Of a stretch of DNA of 19,288 bases, positions 7,396 through 14,704 are shown piece after piece. How positions within the stretch are numbered: the stretch's first letter is position 1; every line of letters begins with the position of its first letter. The notes below the pieces were generated by a model that worked only from the letters and a program-made list of their open reading frames with translations, was not told where the DNA came from and did no database searches. Source of the DNA: an uncultured Lachnospiraceae bacterium (GTDB lineage: Bacteria > Bacillota > Clostridia > Lachnospirales > Lachnospiraceae); contig CANTGP010000007.1 in the NCBI GenBank assembly GCA_947653315.1, positions 1 to 19,288 on the forward strand, written 5' to 3'. Both the position numbers and the translations under genes were made by a program.

Positions 7396-9099
7396 TCACC
7401 GCCCATCTATAATTTCATCCCAATCCCCAATCCCGATCAGTGCCTTCACACCCTCCGTGTAGACACCTTCCTGCTCCGTATCCATATACCGGTACACTTC
7501 GTAAGCATATTTATGGGTGCCGTCCACATGGTCGATACCAAGGTAAAGATGCAGCCGCTCTATTTCCTCCGCCGCATCCGTCTGTCTCGAAAAAAGGATG
7601 GCATCGATGTCCGGATTGGCTGCCGCCACCTGATACGCATATGCCATGGCCGCCGCCTGTTCCTCCTCCCCTTCGGAAGAAGTATAGCCCAGCTCGCTCA
7701 GCGTAATGGAGCGCACTTCCCCGTTTCCATCCAAAAACTCCTGCCGACGCAGATAGTCCGTCACCACTTGGAGATTCGCCATCGTCACCACCGGCGTATC
7801 CTCCGTATCCTTTACATATATGGAAGGCTTCCATGTCGCGGTTTCGGACAGCGGCTTATTGTACGGGTGGATGGCAAGTCCCCAGTCAATATTCCCTTCT
7901 TCCTTCATCTGTCGGTTGAATTCGTCCAGCACTTCTTTCGCCGGATAGCTTTGGGTCAAGAGGTTCACCCGGTTCCACTGATTATCCAAGGAAATATAAA
8001 CCCGGCACGCGCTGTTCACGCTTTTTATGGAATGATGGAAAATGCGGTAGGCCCGTACATATTCCCGCACGTAGGTTTCCAAATCCACATGCTCCATGTA
8101 GTTCCATTCTTTCCTCGCATTAATCTCATTGCCGATGACCCAGTTAGCGACCACGCCCCTTCCGTTCATCGTACCGGAGTAGCGCTCCGTGAGAAAAGTC
8201 CCGATTGCGGCCAAATATTCCGCACCCTCCCTGTCGCTTGCATTAAAGGCATAATAAGGCGGTTTGCCAATCCCGGAACGGGACAGCGGATGCACCAGCC
8301 ACGGGTAATCTTCCGAATAATCGTTTAACAGGATTGCCGTAATCTCAATCTTCTTCTCCGTCAGCGTGCGGAAAACCAAATCGTACTCCGCCATGACGCG
8401 CCCGTTAAACACATAATCCTTCCCATGGTAAGTATAATGGATTGCCTGGTAACTATCATCTTCCGGGTGCCCCAGAATACGGGACAGCGGAATGTTGTAT
8501 GCCGCATGTTTCACGCCAAGATCGTCCAACTCCGTGGAGAGCAGTTTCGCGGGGTCGATGAGCAGTCCTTTCTTCGTGGACGGACTCTCCCCGTTAAACG
8601 TAAACACCGCCGTCTCCCCCGGATTCGTCACATAATGGGGATGGCTCACCGCCAAGTATCCGCCGTCCTTTTTCACTGCAACGACATATTTCTGCGGGAG
8701 GGAGGATTCTTCTTCCTCCATTTCCAATTCGATTTCCACTTTGACTTCCGCTTTTTTTTCCAATTCCTTTCCCGATTCCAATTCCAACTTGTGCAAATAA
8801 GAAGCATTCCCCGGAATTTCTTCCTCATAAGGATACAGAGCAAAAAGGTAATAACAACCGTCGCCGCCGTCCAAAATCTCCTCCCTGATTTCAAATTCCA
8901 GCCTGATTTTTCCGTTTTCCCCGTCCAACAGGCAGGAAGTAATGGCAACCGGAAATTCTTCCTCCTCCCGCCGCTGCATATTCACCGGGACAGCCATTTG
9001 ACCATACAACAGCAGCCGCCATGCAACCGCACCCAAAACAAATACTGCCGCTGCCATGAGCGGGAAGCTCATCCGCTTTCTTTTCTTCCTTTCTTCCAT
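7396..9099 (-). CDS. DUF5722-like membrane-anchored glycoside hydrolase-type protein
   Basis: A 567-residue protein with a basic N terminus, one membrane span (about 12-33) and a large domain expected outside the cell. An N-terminal beta-rich region (about 45-170) precedes a TIM-barrel-like part (about 180-555). GNEIN has a Glu at residue 325 and LSELGY a Glu at 469; these match the acid/base and nucleophile positions of clan GH-A hydrolases. The overall sequence resembles DUF5722 proteins, whose substrate I do not know. A Glu/Lys-rich patch lies near 106-132. The ATG at 9099 is chosen over the upstream-extended frame because it lies 1 bp after the preceding stop and follows GGAAGGA. It probably trims, remodels or releases the polymer outside the membrane. 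It ends the first operon, before the promoter of the ABC exporter. Confidence 0.75.
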   Translation of the reverse strand: MEERKKRKRMSFPLMAAAVFVLGAVAWRLLLYGQMAVPVNMQRREEEEFPVAITSCLLDGENGKIRLEFEIREEILDGGDGCYYLFALYPYEEEIPGNASYLHKLELESGKELEKKAEVKVEIELEMEEEESSLPQKYVVAVKKDGGYLAVSHPHYVTNPGETAVFTFNGESPSTKKGLLIDPAKLLSTELDDLGVKHAAYNIPLSRILGHPEDDSYQAIHYTYHGKDYVFNGRVMAEYDLVFRTLTEKKIEITAILLNDYSEDYPWLVHPLSRSGIGKPPYYAFNASDREGAEYLAAIGTFLTERYSGTMNGRGVVANWVIGNEINARKEWNYMEHVDLETYVREYVRAYRIFHHSIKSVNSACRVYISLDNQWNRVNLLTQSYPAKEVLDEFNRQMKEEGNIDWGLAIHPYNKPLSETATWKPSIYVKDTEDTPVVTMANLQVVTDYLRRQEFLDGNGEVRSITLSELGYTSSEGEEEQAAAMAYAYQVAAANPDIDAILFSRQTDAAEEIERLHLYLGIDHVDGTHKYAYEVYRYMDTEQEGVYTEGVKALIGIGDWDEIIDGR

Positions 9100-9100
9100 G

Positions 9101-9367
9101 TCATCCTTCCGCCAACGCCGCATCCAGCACTGCCCGCACTTTCTCTTTCTCAGGCACCCCTTCCAACAGTTTCTTCCCTTCCACAAAAAAGCATGGCACG
9201 TAATAATAATCCAGCGTCCCCGCCAAAGCGGGATTTGCTTCCTCGTCCACCCGCTTCACCGTAATCCCCCTGTATTTTTCGTCTTCTTCCCTCAACTGCG
9301 CAATCATGGCGTCCGCCTGCCTGCAATAAGGGCAATCTTCCAAAACCATCATCAGAACTTCTTTCAT
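9101..9367 (-). CDS. Small thioredoxin/glutaredoxin-fold protein with CPYC motif
   Basis: An 88-residue protein with a glutaredoxin-like layout: a first strand (KEVLMMV), the redox pair CPYC at residues 12-15, and a cis-proline signature (YVP) in the second half. Its length is typical for a single glutaredoxin domain. It has no signal peptide, so it should be cytoplasmic and act as a dithiol-disulfide oxidoreductase or bind a thiol cofactor. The frame extends to a TTG at 9385 overlapping the GT4 stop. Tandem ATGs at 9370 and 9367 follow GGGAAGA; the second is taken. Its stop lies 1 bp before the DUF5722-like ATG, so the two are probably translated together. No redox role in polysaccharide synthesis is obvious. 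Confidence 0.8.
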   Translation of the reverse strand: MKEVLMMVLEDCPYCRQADAMIAQLREEDEKYRGITVKRVDEEANPALAGTLDYYYVPCFFVEGKKLLEGVPEKEKVRAVLDAALAEG

Positions 9368-9381
9368 CATTCTTCCCTTTC

Positions 9382-10560
9382 TCAAAATTTTCTTCCGTAA
9401 ACTTTCACCGGTGCTGCGCTAAACGGTCCTTCCGCTGCCGGAACCATCCGTCCCGTCTCCACCAGTTCCCTGCCAAACCGCAAAAATTCCGCCGCCGCAT
9501 GCTCCGCGTTCCAACCCTTTGCAATCGTTTCATATGCCGCCCGGCCAAGCCGCCATACCATATCCGGGTCCGCCGCCAGTTTCTTTACCTGTGCCGCAAA
9601 ATCCCCGTACTCCTTCCGGTAAACCAGTCCGTTTTCTCCATGGCGCAGCAGAAACGGCACCGCTCCCGCCTCCGCATTGGCTACCACCGCACACCCGCTG
9701 TTCATCGCCTCGTTCACCACGGCGCCCCATCCTTCCAAATGATTGCTGGTAAACAGATGAATCTGGCATTTTTCCATGATTTCCCTTACACCCGCAGGCT
9801 CCGTATAACCGTAAAACGTAAACATGTCCTCCAGCCCCTTTTCCCGGACCTGCCCGCGGACCGTTTCTTCCAATTCGCCGCTTCCCACCATGTGGATATG
9901 GAACTTGTGCCCCTCCCGGTACAATTCCTCCCCGACCCGCACCGCATATTCAGGATGCTTCAACGGAAGGAAACGCCCCGCCCATACCATATGAACTTTT
10001 CCGTCCCGTATCTTCTTCGCCGCCAGCCCTTCTTCCGTATACTTCCTGGTTTCCGGGAAGTAACCGAAACGGAACATCTTATCCGGGTATGCCCGCACGA
10101 TATGGAAATCCGACGCCACATATGCCCCGGCGCAAAGCAGTCCCACCGGCCGGTTACGGAACCGGGTATGGTCCTTGTATTTCTGCACAAGCCCCCTTGG
10201 GGACACCGCTTTCCACTGTCCTTCCCGGTACAGCCTTTCGCTGACCCGCAGCGACGGTTTTCCGTTTTCCAGCCTTTTTTGAATGATTTCCGATACATCC
10301 GGCAGATTTCCCTGTCCGGTCCACCCGAATACCGCGAGATCGCTTTCCAGCATCCGTTTCCGGCAGGCCGGACCGTCCTCATACAGATATTCCACGTAAG
10401 GAAGACCGTCCACGCCCTTTCCCCATCCCATGGCGACCCTTTCCTCCTCCATGGGTTCCGTCTGTATGAAACGGTACCCTTCCCCAAGGCTTTCGTAACA
10501 GGCATTGGAAAACGGAATCTGGTGATGGTTGATATAATTGGATACAAAAGTAATCGTCAT
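9382..10560 (-). CDS. Glycosyltransferase family 4 (GT-B fold)
   Basis: A 392-residue retaining GT-B enzyme. The N-terminal domain starts TITFVSNYINHHQ. The C-terminal Rossmann domain begins with WAGRFLPLKHPE (193-204). The donor-binding E-x7-E motif is visible at E276/E284 (EGWGAVVNE). It should add a sugar from a nucleotide donor to the growing lipid-linked unit on the cytoplasmic side. The frame opens two codons earlier with TTG, but the ATG at 10560 overlaps the upstream stop as ATGA, which points to translational coupling with the preceding GT4. Sugar and linkage are unknown. Confidence 0.9.
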   Translation of the reverse strand: MTITFVSNYINHHQIPFSNACYESLGEGYRFIQTEPMEEERVAMGWGKGVDGLPYVEYLYEDGPACRKRMLESDLAVFGWTGQGNLPDVSEIIQKRLENGKPSLRVSERLYREGQWKAVSPRGLVQKYKDHTRFRNRPVGLLCAGAYVASDFHIVRAYPDKMFRFGYFPETRKYTEEGLAAKKIRDGKVHMVWAGRFLPLKHPEYAVRVGEELYREGHKFHIHMVGSGELEETVRGQVREKGLEDMFTFYGYTEPAGVREIMEKCQIHLFTSNHLEGWGAVVNEAMNSGCAVVANAEAGAVPFLLRHGENGLVYRKEYGDFAAQVKKLAADPDMVWRLGRAAYETIAKGWNAEHAAAEFLRFGRELVETGRMVPAAEGPFSAAPVKVYGRKF

Positions 10561-11858
10561 TGGCAAATCTCCCTGTAAATGGCAAGCATGCGCTTATAAT
10601 TTTTCTCCCCGTCATGGGTGTCAAGGGCCCTTACCCTTGCCCGTTCTGCCCTTTTTACGGCTTCCCCCGGCTCTTGCCATACCCGCTTGATGCACGCCGC
10701 CAGTTCCCCTACGTTTCCGGCTTCATACAAAAGCCCTTCCCTGCCGTCCTCAATCATACTGGGAATCCCCCCCGTGCGCGCCGCCACCACCGGCACGCCA
10801 AGAAGCATCGCCTCCCCCATGGAATTGGGCGAATTTTCCAAAGAAGACGGACAGATAAACAGACCCGACCGTAAAAATTCATCCTTCATCTCCTGCGCCG
10901 ACAGCTTTCCAAGCACTTCCACACGCCCTTCCAGTCCAAGGGACTTTACCAACTCCAACAGGTATTTCCCGTAAGACGAAATCTTTACCTTATCTTTCCA
11001 TGTCCGGTTCCCGATAATACTGTTTCCCGCCACTTTCACCCGTGCCTGCGGATACTCCCCTGCCACTTCCCCCAATGCCTGAAGGACATAATGGAACCCC
11101 TTTAGGGGATAATCCCCCTGGCTTAAAAAGATGCTGTACGAATCCGCCTTCTCCGGCTCCCATCGTCCTTCATAAAAAGGGGAACGCATGGTTTCGTTCA
11201 TGAAATGGTACTCCGCCCCCGGATTCACGCGCTCCGTTTCCACACGGTCAAACTCCGTCCGGCCCGTGATATGCCCGGTTCCCCGCAAGGCTTCCTTTTC
11301 CCGCTCACCGCGCACCCGGAACTTCTCCTGCTGCTGTAAAATACCGTCCTTTTTCAGCCAGTCCCTAAACGTCTTCCTGCGCACCACCCAATCCGGCAGA
11401 TCGGCCAAATAAGCATCCGCACAGGCGAAGCATAGCCCCTGGATACCGATTAACGTCCGCTCCGGCCGCCCGAATGCCCTCACCATGGCAAGCGTGTGCG
11501 GAAATTCCGTCCCGAAAATATGCACCAAATCCGGCTTAAAATCCTTAAGAATCTCCGAAAAACGACCTTCCATCCCTGTATCATATTTTTCCGGCGAAGA
11601 CAGCCTTTCTTCAAACGCATAGCAAACCGTCCCGCTCTCCCCCAAACGGAAACCTGTCTTTCCCGCACACCGTTCCTCCACGGCCTCCGGCTTCCCTTCC
11701 ACGGGAAAACAAATCCCCAGTTCCATATCCGCTTCCCTTCCGCAAATTCTCCCGTAACACCCCGTCAGCCATCCCTCTTTGTTACTGTAAGGAAGTCCAA
11801 GCTCCTCCGCAACCGCCGGAATCATAAGATTGCACAACCACAAAACCTTCATCTTCAT
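10557..11858 (-). CDS. Glycosyltransferase family 4 (GT-B fold)
   Basis: A 433-residue GT-B enzyme. The N terminus KVLWLCNLMIP is the first strand-loop of the acceptor domain. HITGRTEFDR (196-205) and GDYPLKGFHYVL (248-259) are typical of GT4 capsule enzymes. The E-x7-E donor motif is at E341/E349 (ENSPNSMGE). It should act in the cytoplasm on the lipid-linked intermediate. The frame runs upstream to 11966, overlapping the previous gene. Four in-frame ATGs lie at 11873, 11864, 11858 and 11852; 11858 is chosen because GGAGAGG lies 6 nt upstream. The stop overlaps the next ATG by 4 bp, so the two GT4 enzymes are probably made in similar amounts. Confidence 0.9.
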   Translation of the reverse strand: MKMKVLWLCNLMIPAVAEELGLPYSNKEGWLTGCYGRICGREADMELGICFPVEGKPEAVEERCAGKTGFRLGESGTVCYAFEERLSSPEKYDTGMEGRFSEILKDFKPDLVHIFGTEFPHTLAMVRAFGRPERTLIGIQGLCFACADAYLADLPDWVVRRKTFRDWLKKDGILQQQEKFRVRGEREKEALRGTGHITGRTEFDRVETERVNPGAEYHFMNETMRSPFYEGRWEPEKADSYSIFLSQGDYPLKGFHYVLQALGEVAGEYPQARVKVAGNSIIGNRTWKDKVKISSYGKYLLELVKSLGLEGRVEVLGKLSAQEMKDEFLRSGLFICPSSLENSPNSMGEAMLLGVPVVAARTGGIPSMIEDGREGLLYEAGNVGELAACIKRVWQEPGEAVKRAERARVRALDTHDGEKNYKRMLAIYREICQ

Positions 11859-11864
11859 CTGCAT

Positions 11865-11871
11865 CCTCTCC
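11865..11871 (-). promoter_or_regulatory. Ribosome binding site deciding the GT4 start
   Basis: GGAGAGG on the - strand lies 6 nt before the ATG at 11858. It overlaps the ATG at 11864 too closely to serve that one. It therefore favours 11858 among four closely spaced in-frame ATGs. Confidence 0.55.
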
Positions 11872-11887
11872 ATACCATCCGGTACCG

Positions 11888-12724
11888 CTATCCCTTTCCC
11901 CTGCGGTACACCAAACCCTTCGCCCACTGGTACGCCCTTCCTGTCCATTTGTTCCCCGCCAGCCATGACCGAACCCCGGCAAACGTCGCCGCCATAATCA
12001 GCCGGTATTTCAAAACCTGTCCCCGCGTCATATATTTCCCGACGATTTCCTTATGTTCCTGCGCCGAAACCTTCCTGTTTTCCTTCGTTTCCGAAAAACC
12101 GCCGCCTTCATAGTCCGCCACCAGCACCGGCAGGTAAACCGTTTCCGCCTCTCCCTTAAAAAAACACCAAAGAAAATGCTCGTAATCCGCCCGCACCCGG
12201 TACTTGGTATCAAATCCCTTTTCCCGCATCAGTTGCGCCCCGTAAAAACAAGCCTGATGGCAGGGCACATTCCGGTAACACCCGAACGCGTCCATGGACG
12301 GATTGGAGGATACACGCCCCTTCGTCCGGTGTTCATAGATATCCCCGTAAAAGATATACTTCTTTCCGTCCCCCTTTTTTTCCCGTTCCTCCATCCGCTC
12401 CTTCACGCGCAAGAGCACATCCCCGTCATAAAACATGTCCCCGCTGTTCAAAAAATAAACATATTCCCCCCGTACCCTGCAAAGCGCCTGGTTCATCGCG
12501 TCGTAAATCCCCCGGTCCCTTTCACAAAATACCCGGATACGCCCGTCCGCCGGAAGACATTCCACGCTCCCGTCCGAAGACAGCCCGTCCTTCACGATAA
12601 TCTCATAATCCCCGAAACTCTGTCCTAAAATACTGTTCACCGTAATGCCAAGCCGCTCCCCCGCATTCAGGCAGACCACGATAATACTGAACTTTATACC
12701 GGGTTTTCTTCCGGTTTCCTCCAT
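11888..12724 (-). CDS. Glycosyltransferase family 2, WcaA/colanic-acid type
   Basis: A 278-residue GT-A enzyme of the subgroup with a KDGxSxDGS nucleotide loop (KDGLSSDGS, 45-53) instead of DDGS. It has the ERDRGIYDAMNQAL segment at 68-81 and NSGD at 93-96 in the DXD position. These are hallmarks of WcaA-like enzymes of exopolysaccharide clusters. A later VRADYEHF segment matches the family's catalytic acidic site. The frame extends to 12766; the ATG at 12724 follows a GGAGG-rich site and places the fold at the N terminus. It lies 49 bp after the EpsG-type gene. The transferred sugar is unknown. Confidence 0.9.
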   Translation of the reverse strand: MEETGRKPGIKFSIIVVCLNAGERLGITVNSILGQSFGDYEIIVKDGLSSDGSVECLPADGRIRVFCERDRGIYDAMNQALCRVRGEYVYFLNSGDMFYDGDVLLRVKERMEEREKKGDGKKYIFYGDIYEHRTKGRVSSNPSMDAFGCYRNVPCHQACFYGAQLMREKGFDTKYRVRADYEHFLWCFFKGEAETVYLPVLVADYEGGGFSETKENRKVSAQEHKEIVGKYMTRGQVLKYRLIMAATFAGVRSWLAGNKWTGRAYQWAKGLVYRRGKG

Positions 12725-12773
12725 ACTCCATCCTCCCTCCCGAAACATATCGGAAATTGGAAACATGCCAAAA

Positions 12774-13910
12774 CTAATTCACATCCGACAAAATCGGCAC
12801 CATATCATGGAACATAAACGTTTGGTAAGGCAGTACCCGGATTCCGTCATTTCCCGCCCGCATCAGGTACAGCACAAAATATCCCGATGCCGCAAGCGCC
12901 ACCGCCGCGCTCCAAAACCGCTTCTGCCTTGGATCCCGAATCTTTGCAAGCACCGCAGGAATAAACAAAATCTGCGTCATATTCAGGTAATACCCGATTC
13001 TTGTAATAATCGGCAGGAACGAACAACAGGTATACAGCACCAGCGCCCCCAGATTACAGAAAAAATAAAACCGGTTCCTCTTGCTGCCCGCCACCGCCTG
13101 CTTATAATACAGCAGGGAGAACACCAGCACCCCTGCGCACCGCAGGATATTAAACCAACTGATTCCGCCTTCCAAATATTCCGTATCCTCATAGGAAGGG
13201 TACAAAAACACAACCACCTTCAGATAAAAGTCCTGCATATAGAAAAACGTGGTGCAAAACAGCGCCATCAGCACAAACTGCCACTTTTTCCATGCCAGCG
13301 TGGCAAGAAAATACAAAGGAATCACCACCAGCATGGACTTATGGAATGTTGAGCCCAAAAGCACAAAAAAGAGGAATTTCCCCCACTCCCCTTTCAGTAC
13401 ATATTTCACCGCATACAGAGCCAGCGCCAGCGCCAGGTAATACCGCACCGTATTAAACGTGGAAAAATAAAACCCGAACGCCATAAACAGGAAAAAACTC
13501 CACCCGAAGCTGTCGCTCTGCCCATACATCGCCAGCAGGAACAACGCCAAAGTAAAAAAAGCGAACACGGCAAACACAAGCAGGAAATTCTCTCCCCCCG
13601 CCAGCCGGTACAACACTGCCACCAACAGGTTAAAACCCGCCTCCGTAGGCACATAGCTGTAAGCATCACAGGCAATCAGATGCATAAACTCCACATATTT
13701 CGCATAATCGTTTCCCACGTTCAGACGGCACGCCGATACCGCAAACAAAACAAGAAAAATGGTACACAGACACAGCGCATTCCACGCCTGTCTCCTGTTT
13801 ATTCCCCTTTCCGGCACCGCCGTCCCGTTACCGCCCGCCCGTTTCGGCACCGTCTGCACGAATGCAGCCAATCCCACGGTTCCTGCGGCTATCATTACAT
13901 ATAAAATCAT
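12774..13910 (-). CDS. EpsG-family polysaccharide polymerase (Wzy-like membrane protein)
   Basis: A 378-residue protein with about ten membrane spans. GNDYAKY at 66-72 and PTEAGFNLL at 88-96 form the conserved loop of the EpsG family (PF14897 type), and FNTVRYYLALAL later in the chain fits the family's arginine-containing helix. Such proteins are taken to be Wzy-like polymerases that join flipped repeat units on the outer face of the membrane, working with a Wzz-type length regulator, which is present two genes upstream. The ATG at 13910 is chosen over a longer frame because AGGAG lies at 13917-13921 and the ATG overlaps the previous stop as ATGA. The gene symbol is not given because the match is at family level only. 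Confidence 0.85.
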   Translation of the reverse strand: MILYVMIAAGTVGLAAFVQTVPKRAGGNGTAVPERGINRRQAWNALCLCTIFLVLFAVSACRLNVGNDYAKYVEFMHLIACDAYSYVPTEAGFNLLVAVLYRLAGGENFLLVFAVFAFFTLALFLLAMYGQSDSFGWSFFLFMAFGFYFSTFNTVRYYLALALALYAVKYVLKGEWGKFLFFVLLGSTFHKSMLVVIPLYFLATLAWKKWQFVLMALFCTTFFYMQDFYLKVVVFLYPSYEDTEYLEGGISWFNILRCAGVLVFSLLYYKQAVAGSKRNRFYFFCNLGALVLYTCCSFLPIITRIGYYLNMTQILFIPAVLAKIRDPRQKRFWSAAVALAASGYFVLYLMRAGNDGIRVLPYQTFMFHDMVPILSDVN

Positions 13911-14704
13911 TTCCCGCTCCTGTCCGGCTGTGCGCCTTCCCTGATTCCCGCCTTCATCAGCCCGTACGCACGTTTCCATCCGGTTTCCTTACACATCTCC
14001 CCCTTATGTGCCAAAAGAAAACGCAGGGAAAACGGCACTGCCATCCTCCCGTACAGAAAATGGTACAGGACGCCCCTGTCCTTAAAGAATTTATCGTTAT
14101 ATCCATGGAACCATGTGGATTCCCTTTCCTTTTCTTCCCCGATGACCACGGGGGATGCCACAATCTTTAACCCCGCCCTGAGACAGTCCCGCAAAAATAA
14201 ACTGTCTTCACCGTTGCTGTACTTCGCTCCCCCTCCGAACAGCAAAGAAAAGCTCACATTGGCACGGTGCAGCGCATCCGTCCTCGCGGCGATACTGTAT
14301 GCCGGATACCTGCCGTAATTGTACCAGCGGACCCTTTTCTCCCCTTCATTCCAGTAAGTCTTTCTCGAAGGCGCCACCTTCACGTTAAACAGAATCATAT
14401 CCGCATCCGGGTGGGAGCGGAACGCTTCCTCAATCTTCCCCGCATATCCCGTACCGTACACGATATCCTCATCGGAAAACAGGCAAAGCTCCCCGTCCGC
14501 ACGCATCAGGGCGCTGTTTCTCGACAGCCCGACCCCCCGTTCCTTTAAGCTGTAACAGCGCACGGTATGCCCCTTATGGCGGTATTCCTCATAGCAAAAG
14601 CAGCCGCACTGGTTTATGACAATGGCATCCGTTTCCATATTCATCCGTTCCGCCAGGCTCCGGACATCCTGGTTAACGGTTGACACTAACATCTGTAATC
14701 CCAT
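13907..14704 (-). CDS. Glycosyltransferase family 2-like protein
   Basis: A 265-residue protein with a shortened GT-A N terminus: it starts directly with MLVSTVNQDV rather than SIIIPVYN. GVGLSRNSAL at 57-66 is the donor-side loop and FSDEDIVY at 76-83 holds the DXD-type metal site. A later NGEDSLFL supplies the probable catalytic acid. The family is seen in capsule clusters as a GT2-like transferase. The ATG at 14704 follows AAAGGAG with 7-nt spacing. The start overlaps the end of the Wzz-type gene by 32 bp, and the stop overlaps the polymerase start by 4 bp, so the three are likely co-translated. The donor is unknown. Confidence 0.85.
   Translation of the reverse strand: MGLQMLVSTVNQDVRSLAERMNMETDAIVINQCGCFCYEEYRHKGHTVRCYSLKERGVGLSRNSALMRADGELCLFSDEDIVYGTGYAGKIEEAFRSHPDADMILFNVKVAPSRKTYWNEGEKRVRWYNYGRYPAYSIAARTDALHRANVSFSLLFGGGAKYSNGEDSLFLRDCLRAGLKIVASPVVIGEEKERESTWFHGYNDKFFKDRGVLYHFLYGRMAVPFSLRFLLAHKGEMCKETGWKRAYGLMKAGIREGAQPDRSGK

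Noticed and set aside
8425..9264. 279-codon + strand open frame antisense to the DUF5722-like gene
   Set aside because: It is Phe/His/Arg-rich shadow translation; the - strand frame has a membrane anchor and paired catalytic Glu residues.
9499..10578. 359-codon + strand open frame antisense to a GT4 gene
   Set aside because: It mirrors the codon pattern of the real gene on the - strand, has no ribosome binding site and shows a Pro/His/Arg-rich composition typical of antisense translation.
12725..12773. Short hairpin (CCGA/TCGG) before the WcaA-type GT2
   Set aside because: A 4-bp core extended only by a wobble pair is common by chance and leaves the GGAGG site free.
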